Source: Lasiosphaeris hirsuta
Lineage: Eukaryota; Ascomycota; Sordariomycetes; Sordariales; Lasiosphaeriaceae
Assembly: GCA_030549175.1 (NCBI GenBank)
Contig: JAUKUA010000005.1
Location: 3,038,001 to 3,102,000 of the forward strand
Direction: 5' to 3'
DNA length: 64,000 nucleotides
How positions within the stretch are numbered: the stretch's first letter is position 1; each line of letters starts with the position of its first letter. The position numbers and the translations under genes are program-made. Positions 11,501 through 22,303 of this stretch are shown in pieces. Under the pieces are notes generated by a model, which did no database searches, was not told where the DNA came from, and was given only the letters and a program-made list of their open reading frames with translations.

Positions 11501-12989
11501 TATCCATCTTAGCCTCCACCTTGGTCTCCCTTCTTCCCCCCCCCTCTCCCCTCCTACCACGCACTACCCACTCGGCCATGAGCCTCATACATGTCCCCAG
11601 CATATGTTCCCCACTGCAACTTTTCTCCTAATCGGGTCAAGGGGCTTTGAAGGAGGTGTCGGTAGCCCCTCGAATGGCTGTCACGGCCGCCGATGCGATG
11701 CTCGTCCATGTGGCTTTTTACCTCAGCAACCATGTTGTCTCGTGGCAGCTGCATCGGAGGTCGCATTTAAGATTGTGTTTAAGATGCATCGACACGCCTC
11801 GCCTTCAGGCAGCCATCAAACCTTCATACCATGTGTGGTGGCTTGGAGCAGCACCATCTCACCATCTCAGCCATGTCCTCCGGTTCTAGGCCCTAACGAC
11901 TCCAGCAGGTCCCGTATACGTATTATACGTCTACTTGGCAACGTGTATCCCCAAGTGCCGCTACACACACAACAGACCACACATGGCACGACTACACATG
12001 GCACGAGTGTGAGCCGAGCGTGAGTGAGAGCGTGGCATACTCCTCATGGTTCACCGTGGGCAGAGATATCAACATGGCCAGCCAATGTTGTGGCTCGTGA
12101 CTATCCCGCGGCTTAGACTGGTGCCGTGCTCCGTTACCCAAACGTTGAACATAAACCATACATACCCCCCTTACATAATACACGCATCCGTCCGATTCCG
12201 TTGTGGTCCCAAAGTATTGAGCGTTTAGGGTTATTGCAGTGGCGGAGCACGCGCGAACACGAGCGGGCCGGAGTGGGTCCCCGTCGCGGTCGCTCTGCCG
12301 GGGCCCGGCACGCCCGGTTAGGTAAATGGGGCCCGGTTCGAGTCAACGCCGGGAGATATCGGGGGCTGTGCTAAAAGAAATTTTCTTCTGGCCCGTTGCC
12401 CTTTATTGCCGCTACGCCCAGCGTACATTGACGTATCAGCAGTCGAGGCATGGATTGGCGCCGTTGTTCATGTGTTTTGCTGTCGTCCCAGCGGGCTGGT
12501 AGCCGGATTGGTTTGGGATGCCAAGCGGCTCGCGGTGCCACAAGTCACCATCTCAAACCGCATCCCGTTGGCTAAGAGACGCTGGTACTAGTGCCCCGTG
12601 ATGTCAACCAACACCTACAACGCGCGCCCTTTGCCCTACGCCATGCATCTCGGGACATGCTGCGAAACTATTGCGTGCTTGTGAAATATTCTATAATGAA
12701 GCGAGTACGCATTCCGTTTGCGGGAATTAGTGTTCTCCTTTGGAGTTGCTCACATCCGTTTTGACGAGGCGTGGTGTTGTAGCACAGTGTCGCACAGCTG
12801 CTCAGGAGCGCCTACGGCAATCTTGCATCGCCACGATGATGGAGTCAGGAGCTCCATTTCAGGATGATATCATGTCATGCATGTCAAGCCATCCGAACTC
12901 ATGGAAACCTGATAATAAAGGGTTATTACTTGTATGTCCCGGGTAACATCGGGCCTCCGCTCTAGACGGGACCGAGAGACGGCAATGCC
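8573..12989. other. Gene-poor intergenic stretch (about 4.4 kb)
   Basis: Contains the promoter of the acidic protein gene at its left end. The longer frames (for example 10834-11343 and 11385-12023, both +) are Pro/Ser/Arg-rich with no motif, and I treat them as chance. There are short local duplications (an 11-base pair of copies near 10121, CTAGAAGGTCG twice near 11320, ACACATGGCACGA twice near 11981) and a 13-base C run at about 9067. Confidence 0.5.
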
Positions 12990-13102
12990 ACATACGACCA
13001 TAGGTACTGGAGAAGTCGGGATCCTGTCCGCTATCCCATAGATAAGACCGCCAGACTAGTAATTGGGTCGGTGACGATCAGCGAATCCCTGGTGTTGTAT
13101 GT
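12990..13102 (+). rRNA. 5S rRNA gene copy, shortened and probably a pseudogene
   Basis: The sequence begins ACATACGACCATA and ends TGGTGTTGTATGT. It contains the typical blocks of Sordariomycete 5S RNA: TCGGGATC-TGTCCGCT, CCCATAGATAAG, TTGGGTCGGTGACGA and CAGCGAATCCCTGGTG. The terminal ACATAC/GTATGT stem is intact, and a T run (CTTTTT) follows directly, as for RNA polymerase III. The copy is 113 bases against about 120 expected. The missing bases fall where the 3' strand of helix II should be, so that helix no longer pairs well with GGTACTGG. Compared from memory with the Neurospora type, several differences are C-to-T. Dispersed 5S genes and pseudogenes are normal in this fungal class. Identity is firm; function is doubtful. 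Confidence 0.85.
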
Positions 13103-14909
13103 CTTTTTGCTGGTCTTGTTGCTGTGAGTAGCTGGGAGGTATGTCTGATGGTCCAAGAGTGGTACTACTTGACGGAGGTTACCTCTTTTTACGGCCGGCA
13201 CAGCTTTCACGATAACTCCGTCTTCGAATCTCTTGCTGGTTGGACTAACAGGAAGACATAACCTCAACTTCCAAGCTGACATCATCACAGCAAAGCTAAC
13301 AACTATATGGAGATGACACAATATCGGCTTCTCATTGACTGTGATGCCCCGGGACAGCAGAATGACCAAAATGACAACACCACTCCAGACACTTACACCC
13401 ACAGCCTAGTGTATACCTTACCCAGGGGACAGGGGGTGGCGTGGACCCAGCCAGCCAGCCAGCCGGGCCCGTCAGCACTTGGGCTGGGCTGGGTGAGGTG
13501 ATACACGTGTAGGGTGGGGAATGCGCCGTGAGCCGAGATGTGGTGTGCCTGAGATCATATGGGCGGTGTCTGCATGGCTGACTTATCCACCGATACCCAC
13601 ATATAACACAGCCATGAAACACCACCATTTCGTGAAGCCGGATGGAGACTGGTGTAGGACTGGCCCCCGCTGGTGTCTAGCAGGGCACGTGAGAGATGGG
13701 GATTGTCTCGTTGAGATTGATTGGTGTTTTGATTCTGCTGACTGCGAGGTATGTTGGGAATGGTCCGAACCGAATGTGGAATTCCAGGTATACTGCCCCT
13801 GGTTTGATGGTCGTCATAAATTGTGAACTTGGCATTCTTCAGTCTGTATCGGGAGAAAGCAGCTGTACCCATGCCATGCATGCGAGACTCTTGCTTGTGA
13901 GACTGCGCTACCCTACCCATGGTAGGATGCCACAGCAGTCGCCTGCACGAGATCACTGCCTACAAAACCTTTCATTATGGGGGACTATCTGCTGTTGAAC
14001 ATTGAGGCCGCCCCCTGTCCCGGACGAGGGCTCATACTTAGGTAGATATTGATATGCCGGACCTACGTTGCCCAAAAATATGTTCTAGGTTGCGTTGGTG
14101 AGCAGAAAGCCCAATGGCGGTTACTGGGAGCATAGAAATTGCTCGGTGGTTCCCCTGACTGACTAGTAGAGAGCTAGACCTATGTTATTTCGATTGGGTA
14201 TGGTAACGCTCAGGAGCAAGGTGAGACCGAAGAACACAGGGGTTACTGAGCCCACTGGTACATATGAAGATAATAGGGTTATATTATGACCTTTACTCAG
14301 ATCACGCAAATACTGGCAATCGTGCTGCATCTGATGAAGTAGAGTGTATTGGTGGTGAAGAGGTGGAGGAGGTTAGGAATGGTTCCTGGCCAGGCCCAAG
14401 ATGTAGGCCTAGGTGGGCGCTAGGGCCTTGAGGAAGCCATTCACTGTCCACCCATCCCCTTATCTATCTACTTATCTAGTTGTCAAATCCATGGATACTG
14501 TTCCCGTATCAGAAGGAACACAATGCTGCCTCCGACTTAATATGGGCAGACTTGCCCTTGCATAGATTCCCTACTCACACCGAACTCACGGAGCAATTGT
14601 AAAACCACGAAGCTAATTTATAGATCTGTAACATGCATGCGCTCTGGATGTGTTCTTCGAAGCCCATCTACAGCCGCACAAAGTCTGGAAAATGCGCCTT
14701 CAAGAAGAACCAAAAGAGAATCAACTCCGCCTAATTCCCTTTCCCGTCAGACTGTCCCAGCCAACACGTCCATATTCTAACAGAGCCGAGCCCTCTTCAG
14801 TATGAACAAGGGAGAGAGATCCAGCTCCCAGAGCGTCGTCCACCGCTCCAACAACAATCGATTATACTAAAAGGACCCCCCCTCCCCAAAAAAAGAAACA
14901 CATCTAGGT
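13103..14909. other. Intergenic region between the 5S and tRNA copies
   Basis: About 1.8 kb with no recognisable gene. It has a CAGC/CCAG short tandem run near 13451 and is otherwise unremarkable. Confidence 0.5.
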
Positions 14910-15022
14910 GGTCTGAGTCGGGGATTGAACCCGAGACCTCGCACAAGCTTTGATCACTCGTTTCCAAGCGATGGGATGGTTTATTTCCCGAAGCACGAAT
15001 CATACCACTAGACCACTGAGCC
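14910..15022 (-). tRNA. tRNA-Pro(CGG)-like gene with intron; acceptor stem imperfect
   Basis: Read on the minus strand it starts GGCTCAGTGGTCTAGTGG (acceptor, D arm with box A). The anticodon arm CGTGC-TT-CGG-G is closed by GTGCG, giving anticodon CGG at 14990-14988. A 41-base intron (14946-14986) follows base 37, the standard position for nuclear tRNA introns. The T arm is TCGGG-TTCAATC-CCCGA. A T7 tract at about 14889-14895 would terminate polymerase III. The 3' acceptor strand is CTCAGAC, where a perfect partner of GGCTCAG would be CTGAGCC, leaving two mismatches (2-71 and 5-68). The anticodon stem also carries two G-T pairs. It may be a decaying or divergent copy; identity as tRNA-Pro rests on the D arm and anticodon. 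Confidence 0.72.
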
Positions 15023-15690
15023 GGATCCTGAGATGGTTTGTTGGGTGTGGAGTTGGCCCGGAAAGTGCGAATGTGTAACTTGGGCGCAGGGGATGACTCC
15101 ACCTTGGCTCCAATGGACAGCAGATTAGCCGGTGACTCTTCCCCCCGAGTGGGTAGTGGTGGGAATCCGCGCCGTCGATCGCTCTTACACAGAACAGGTA
15201 GCGAAGGGAAAATAATTGAACATCACGTTAAGAGTGAAGAGGGAGGTCGAATACGTCCCCATGCGTGAGTGAAGCTGAGGACCAACATGCGAGACTCACC
15301 CCTGAGGTGGCATGTCGGATATTCCAGCAGCAAGTCTAAATCTCGCACGCACCCAATGGCTTAGTAACTTGGAAAAGGGGCTATCCCATACCAGTTCCTT
15401 CAATCTTTGTATTAGGTGTTCCCCCCCCCCCTGCTTGGGCTATGGTTTCCATCGTCCGACAGGTAGAATGCCTTACAAACCATCAGTCACAGACACCATG
15501 AGTATAGACATGCCAAAATATTGAGACCCCAGATACAGCCCAGTTGCTTTGCAGCAACTTTTAAAAAAAATATTCATCACAAACAGGGTATCCTGATATT
15601 TATTTTGTTTATTCCCCTCCGCCCACACAACTCGCCAACCACCAGCTAGCCAAAGCTGACAGCAAACAGCAGCCGCTACACAGTATCCGC
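15023..15690. other. Intergenic region downstream of DBP8
   Basis: Contains the 3' UTR of DBP8 at the right end and a 12-base C run near 15421. The upstream flank of the tRNA-like gene is at the left. No other gene is seen. Confidence 0.5.
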
Positions 15691-17462
15691 TTAAGTAGCC
15701 CGCAGCTTTTCCTTGCCCTTCTTCCTCTTGCCTCCAACCTCCCTCTGTTCCTCGACCTCGAGCAGCGCCTCGCGCTTCTTCTCGCCCACCAACTTGAGCG
15801 CCTCGCGCGCGACGCGCGTCTCGAGATTGACGCCCTCCTCCTGCCAGGGCTCCATCTTGCGGCCGACACGCGCCTCGATGGCTGTGACAAGGTCGACGTC
15901 ACGCTGTCCGATGATCGTCAGCGCATCGCCCTTGCGCCCGGCACGAGCCGTACGACCAACGCGGTGGATGTAGTCGTCCGGGTCGCGCGGGATGTCGTAG
16001 TTGATGACCATCTTGACCTCGGGGATGTCGAGACCGCGGGCGGCGACGTCGGTGGCGACCAGGATGCGCGCGGCCGAGGCGCGGAACCGCCCGAGGTTGT
16101 CGATGCGCTGGCGCTGGGGCAGTTTGGAGTGCAGTGCTGTCACGCGGTGGTCAAGCAGGCGGAGGAGATGGTGCAGGTAGTCGGCTGTCGAGGTGCGGTT
16201 GCAGAAGATGATGACGGACTTGTCGACGTTGGCCGCCGTGAGGAGGAATACGTGCAGGTAGTGCTCGCGGTGGGTGACGGGCAGCTTGAGGAACCATTGG
16301 CCTAGTGTCGCGGGGATGGCTAGCTTCTGTGTGTCGATCTCGCACACAAAGACGGGCTCCTGGCCTGGCTTCCGGGGCATGTCCTTGAGTGCGCGCACCT
16401 CGGGGGTCATGGTGGCGGTGAAGAGAAGCGTCTGGCGCTCGGTGGATGAAGGCAGGGCGCCGAAGCACTCCTCAACGTCCGGGAGCATGCTTCCGGGGCC
16501 GTTGTCGGCAAGCAGCCGATCGGCCTCGTCGAGGACGACGAAGCGGACACGCTTGAGACCACATACCGTGTCCTCACCCGATGTCCGGATGTGGTCAGCT
16601 AGACGGCCCGGGGTGGCAATAACGACATGCGGTCGCTGCGCCAGGGCAATGGCCTGTGGCCGCATGTCGGAGCCCCCAGTGATAAGAATGATCTTGAGCG
16701 ACTGGGGCGCCGAGATGGCCTTGAACTGCTCATAGATTTGAAGTGCCAGTTCCCTAATCTCATTGTCAATACATGTGGGCTTCCAAATTCACATCAGGGG
16801 AGTACATACCGAGTCGGCGTGAGGACCAGGGCAAAGATGGCGGTCGGGTTCTCAGCCCACCGCTGAAGAATGGGGACGGCAAAGGCAACCGTCTTTCCGG
16901 AACCGGTTCTGCTGCCGCCGATACAGTCCCGGCCCTTGATGATCTCGGGGATACTGGCCTTCTGGATACTGGTGGGCCGCTTGATGGCCATGTTGGCTAA
17001 GGCCTGGACCAGCCATGGCTGAACATCGAGCGAGCCAAATGTGGTGTCTTTGTGGATCGGAGCCGTGATGCGCGCAAAGGGATCCAAACCCAGTGGCTCA
17101 GCGTCGTCCTTCTTAGCCTGCTTCTCCAGGCCACGCCTTATGCGTGACGGGACATTGAATGCCGACTTAATGGGCTGTGGTTCTGGGTTACTAGGGGCTC
17201 CTGAAGAGGTCCGGCGCCGTTTCCTGGGACCAGAGAAGTCAAGAGAGTCGGAATCTGAGTCTGAGTTTGACCTGGCAGACTGGTCGTCGTGCTCCCATGC
17301 TGAGCTTCCCGCCGGGTCTGACTCCGAGGCCCCATCGTCGACCTCATCTACATCAACCCCATCGACTCCATCTAACTGGTCAATGTCACTGGAATGGACG
17401 TCGACGTCGATATCGGCAACAGGCTTGGCGATCCTGGCCTTTGCAGGCGCGATCGATGGCAT
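15691..17462 (-). CDS. dbp8: DBP8 ATP-dependent DEAD-box RNA helicase (small-subunit ribosome biogenesis)
   Basis: Two exons, 16810-17462 and 15691-16753, separated by a 56-base intron, give 571 residues. DBP8 (human DDX49) acts in the nucleolus in 40S subunit maturation. The N-terminal 150 residues are acidic and Ser-rich with a basic RKRRR patch. The helicase core is complete: Q motif with PTSIQ, motif [10 protein letters not shown], Ia PTREL (split by the intron in the Arg codon), TPGRL, motif II DEAD, motif III as TAT, IIFCNRT, ARGLDIP and [11 protein letters not shown]. The tail is Lys-rich. The first in-frame ATG is at 17462 with A at -3; the frame opens further only through a GTG. A four-codon upstream ATG frame lies at 17515-17504. 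Assignment to DBP8 rather than another DEAD-box paralogue rests on [20 protein letters not shown] and the overall layout. Confidence 0.92.
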
Positions 17463-20380
17463 GCTGCGCTTGTTTCTGTTTCTGTGTTTCTGCCTGTCCT
17501 CCTTCACGAGTGCATAGCCAATGGAAGCAGCGGGCGTGCAGACAGGATCATATCAAATTAATCACGGGCGGATGTGTAGACAATCACAAGGCTCATCTCG
17601 AAATTTGACGAATTTGGATGCGCCGAACTGCCAAAAATTTCGTTGCCTTCTCCGCCAGCAAAAATTAAAGTGGGTCCGCCGACTAGCCGCGGAAGCAAAA
17701 TGCAAAGCAAAATGCACCAAGCCCAGGCACTCTCTGCAAAATACAGGGTAAAATACAGGGCATGAAACTCGAAGCGCCGACCACTGGTAGCGACATACCG
17801 AGGGCGCTTAGCCACTGAATCCAACACGAACACACCCTTTACCAGCCGCCTGCTAGTCGCCAGTCGCGAGTCGCCAGTCTGGGCGCTTGCAATTGCGTAG
17901 CAGAATACGACTCTGACTCGACAACTCTGGCGATCGCTGGTTCCCTCGGACGAAAAGCATGATGGGCCACGGCCTCCGCATGGACTCGATCCTGGTATGG
18001 CCGGATGACGGTGTTGTCGCCGGGTGCTGGAGCCGTGCTTCGCTCACAGGCTCACTGTATGCCGCCCAGCACCTGAGCCAACAGCCAAGACCGTCACTAC
18101 ACCCACCTCAGCATTTCGAGGGATCTTCTCGCTGCATCTGAGGGAGTACCAGTTGGGCAACGAGTTTAGGTAAGGCGGTTCGCGCTGCCGTGCTCGGCCA
18201 GTGGGAATGGTGCCGACAGGAGGAATCAAGTGCTCGATGAGATGGATCAGGATCGATGCGGGGCACCGTAATGGCTCGGGCGGCCAGTGACGGTGCTGAC
18301 GTTGGAGCCGTCATTTCCTCTCGTCCATTGTCGATTGCGTCGTGGAACCACGGACAGACAAGCACCCAAGAGATGCAGAGTCGTCGGGCATTGAGATTGC
18401 TTGGCCTCCAGCCCCTCCTACAGCAATCGCCTCTCCGACTCGTCTGATCACGGCCGTCCGGGTTCAGCAGCGATCAGCTGCACTCGCTCTGCACTACGAC
18501 GTGGCCCCCGTGCACTCACTGTTGAGCTGTGTCGTGTTAAGGTCAGAACTCACCAACCCCCAAACGGCCTCAAGGGGATCAGAGGGTCGAGGTCCATCCC
18601 CGCAGATAAACATGATAGGGAACAGGATAGGGCCGATTTTGCTCTCTGGGCTTTGATCATGGGCGATAACATCGCGTGCATGCAAACACCTCATGCTGCC
18701 CTTACTTGCCTAGGTGACTTAGCTCAGTAAGACAGACAGGTATTCAGCCAGAGAAGCTGACCCTGCTCTAATGCTCGCTCACGTCAGTTCATGTACGTTT
18801 GCCATACAGTCTACCAATTTACACAGATTTATGCTCTTCCACTATCAGCCCACGCCTGCCGCTGGCGGAGCGCTGGCGGGGCACTCTGTATGCCCGCCAA
18901 TGTCAGTCTCGTTTCATGAGACGGTTTGGCGAGCTGGCTAGGCGGCGAGCAAGCGGCGTCGAGTTGTCACAGGGCGCAGACCAAACCATAGACGACGACA
19001 CAGCGCCCCTCGTCTCGCAGCAGAAACAGTGTGCCCCGCGACCAAGGTCGCGAGGCTTGTCTGCGGATGCCGGGCCCCTGCGAGTGAAATGCAACTGGAT
19101 GCAACGGAATGCAGCATGCGGCGGCCAGTAAGAGGCCCTGGTGTCGCCGTGGCGGCTCACATCCCTGGGTCGCGCTGGGTGGACTTGGGTCCTCTTCTCG
19201 GGTGCGGTTGCTGTTCGCTGGATCCGCCAAACCGCCTTTCAAGTCATCACCGTCAGCCCTTGACCGAAGTGCTCTTGTTGGCTGGCTTGCAAAGCTTCGT
19301 TTAAGTAAGGTGATGACCGTGGCGGCGAGACGACGAGCAGAGACAACAGCGACAATAGAAACATAACAGCACAAGCGTCTGTCGCAACAGGCGCCATCCA
19401 GGCGCCAGTACTGCGTACAGCGCTCGGCGTCCTTGGATCCAGAGCTGCTGCTTGCGCTGCTTGCTGCCCCTCACGAACCCGATCAGGCAAGACATGGGCG
19501 GAAAGGCCTTTGCCATTCCGCGCCCCGCCTTTCCAGGACCCAGACCAGGACCCAGATCATCCCCCTGGGCGGGGGGCCCCGTCACATTGGCCAGCCAGTG
19601 CCAGTGCCAGCGCCAGCGCCGGGGCCTTTCACCTGTGTGGTGCCAGGAAGGCCAAGCTCCTTGAACGGCGACTGTGAGAGCGAGGGGGTCCAGCGCCTCC
19701 AAGAAGCGGGTTTATGTAAGGAGGGGGGGCGGACCTTCCCTACCGTCGACCTTCCATGCCTACCTGCCATCCTGCCTTGCCTACCTTAGACTTGTGAACA
19801 TCCGCATTTGCCATCTGCCATCCATCTGCGGGCATCAGTAAAACGGGCTTCCAAGTCGACAAGCAAAGCGGCGAAGCTAACCGCCTTGCCTTCCTCGCCC
19901 GCCATCAAATTTCCACATCTTCCACATCTACCGGAGGCATAGTGGGATTTTGATTCCTGTGTGACCCTGCCCACCTTCCGCGACGTCACTGTGTCAGACA
20001 AGGCGACAGACAAAACCTCGCCGACCGCCAAAGCCCAAAGAAGCGCAGCTGGTTGAATTATCTTATTTGACCCCGACTTGCGTCGAGTCCTGCGAGTCCT
20101 ACCGTCGCACCACATCATACCACACCACCGCACCGCACCTCTACTGCACTGCACCTGCAACCTGCATCCCGTCGTCGACCGCTCAGGGCTCGTCAGCTCA
20201 TCTTCGGCCCTATTATCCCCAGCCAGCCTTTTTCTTGGTTCCCTCATCCGTTTTCTTGCCTTTCTTCTTTATCCCTCGACCCAAGCTGCTCTGTCCACCA
20301 GCCAGCTCGCTGCAGCCGGTCCGACTCTCTGGTGACAGCGACGGAGTCTGGCAAGCAGCCCACGACCACCCTCGCAGGCC
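17463..20380. other. Divergent intergenic region DBP8 / MKK1 (2.9 kb)
   Basis: Holds the promoter of DBP8 (left) and the promoter and long pyrimidine-rich leader of MKK1 (right, CT-rich from about 20100 to 20350). Small tandem motifs occur: CAGTCGC-type repeats near 17861, CCAGGACCCAG copies near 19545 and GCCAGT/GCCAGC copies near 19595. No gene recognised. Confidence 0.5.
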
Positions 20381-22303
20381 ATGGTCGATTTCGAAAACTC
20401 GAGCAGCGACGGTGCTGCCACTCGTGTAAGAAGCCAATTATCTTGTCTCTGCTGTCTTGGTCGTGATTGTTTTTCCTTTGTTGGACCCCGCTCGTGTGTC
20501 TCGATTGCGCCCCGTCCCCTGTCTCGCTAATCGAGAATGGCGCACGCGGCTCTATTGAAACAGTGTATTGGAAACAAGCTCAAAAGTTGAAGCTTGCAAA
20601 TATTACACGTCGCTAACGATCGACTTTGTACCAATGCAGGCCTCGAACCCTATTTTCGAAGTCCCACAGCAAGTACCTACGCCCGTCCCCATGATGTCGT
20701 CCCCCGCACCCCTCCTCCGCCCAGCCATTCCTGGATCCCGCCCGCGAGGGCCACCACGCCTCGGGCTTGCCATCCCCCCATCTCCCAATGTCAAAGCAGT
20801 CGGTAACTCGGCCTCGGGCCGCCCCTCGCTGCCCGTGCTGCACCTCGCGACGCCTATGGGAAGCACTGTCACGCCACAGGAGCAAGTGCCTGGCCGTCCC
20901 TCCACTCAGGGCATGAGTGCAAGCGGCGGGAGTGAGAGCAGTGCTGCCCACAGCAGGAGCGGGAGCTTTGGCCCCCTCGATGGCCGCGCCAGTATCCCCA
21001 CCAGTGCCGGATCTCAGTACAGCGCCCTTTCCTTTGCCAGTCAGTATGGCATCGGGAGCGGCATTGGGGCTGCTAGGAATCACGGGACGCCAGACCCTGT
21101 CTCCGCTGTTGGCTCATTATACTCGAACGCCAGCGAGAGTCAAGGGGGTGCCGACATGGAGCGTGATAGCAGCTTGCACGGCCTAGAGAATTTCGATAAG
21201 CTCACCTTAGAGAAGGCAAGGACAGTAGATGCTGAGGAAATGGATGACGAGGGGTGGCGGATCGCCAGCCTGGAGAAGAGGATTGTAGAACTTGGCGCCC
21301 TTGGTGAAGGCGCAGGAGGCGCTGTGACAAGGTGTAAGCTGAAGGGCGGAAAGACCGTGTTTGCTCTCAAGGTATGTCTGAAATTGGGTTGATCAGGAGC
21401 CGCATCTCACTGACGCTACTCCAGGTAATCACAACAAACCCGGATCCTGATGTCAAGAGGCAAATATTCCGCGAGTTGGGCTTCAACAAGGAGTGTGCAT
21501 CAGAACACATCTGCCGTTATTATGGTGCTTTCCCCGACCCGTCAACCGCAACGATTTCTATCGCCATGGAGTTTTGCGAGGGCGGCTCTCTTGACAGTAT
21601 TTACAAGGAAGTCAAGAAGCTTGGCGGCCGGACAGGCGAGAAGGTCCTCGGCAAGGTTGCTGAGGGTGTGCTCCGCGGCTTGACCTACCTGCACAGCAAG
21701 AAGATCATCCATCGCGACATCAAGCCCAGCAACATCCTGCTTTGCCGCACTGGTGAAGTTAAGCTTTGCGACTTTGGTGTATCAGGCGACTTCGGTACTA
21801 AGGGAGAGGCCAATACGTTTATCGGCACCAGTTACTACATGGCACCAGAACGTATCACAGGCCAAGCGTACACCATCACCTCTGATGTTTGGTCTACGGG
21901 CGTCACACTACTCGAGGTTGCTCAGCATCGCTTCCCCTTCCCCGCCGACGGCACAGAGATGCAGCCACGCGCCGGTCTCATCGATCTTCTCACATATATT
22001 GTCCGCCAACCCATTCCAAGGCTCAAGGATGAACCCGAGGCGAGCATCCTCTGGAGCGACCATTTCAAATACTTCATCGAGTGCTGGTATGTGCCTTTCC
22101 TCGTTCCGTGATCATATTTGTAACACCAATTAACTTTATGCAGCCTCGAGAAGGACCCCAACCGCCGAGCCAGCCCATGGCGTATGCTCGAGCACCCATG
22201 GATGGTTGAGATGCGTTCCAAGCGTGTCAACATGTCCCGATACCTGTCACAGGTATGGGGCTGGGACGAGCAAGTCGCCCAGGATACAACACCGCAGGCA
22301 TAG
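20381..22303 (+). CDS. mkk1: MKK1-type MAP kinase kinase of the cell-wall-integrity pathway
   Basis: Four exons (20381-20425, 20640-21371, 21425-22086, 22144-22303) encode 532 residues. The enzyme is a dual-specificity kinase that phosphorylates the Slt2/Mps1-type MAPK, downstream of Bck1. The N-terminal half is Pro/Ser/Ala-rich and disordered. The kinase domain starts near residue 230: glycine loop [12 protein letters not shown]-binding Lys in FALK at 259 (last codon of exon 2), HRDIKPSN at about 355 and DFGVSG at about 374. The activation segment has [18 protein letters not shown], typical of fungal Mkk1/2 rather than Ste7 or Pbs2. The C-terminal part of the domain includes [11 protein letters not shown] and ends just past WMVEM. 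The first exon codes only 15 residues; the downstream join is supported by an in-frame 3' splice site before ASNPIFEVP. All introns are GT..AG. Confidence 0.93.

Noticed and set aside
11385..12023. 212-codon plus-strand frame
   Set aside because: Pro/Ser/His-rich with no domain, weak coding character and overlapping frames of similar quality.
12331..12356. GGTTCGA box-B-like sequence with flanking CCCGG/CCGGG
   Set aside because: The loop between the arms is 12 bases rather than 7, and no D or anticodon arm is present upstream.
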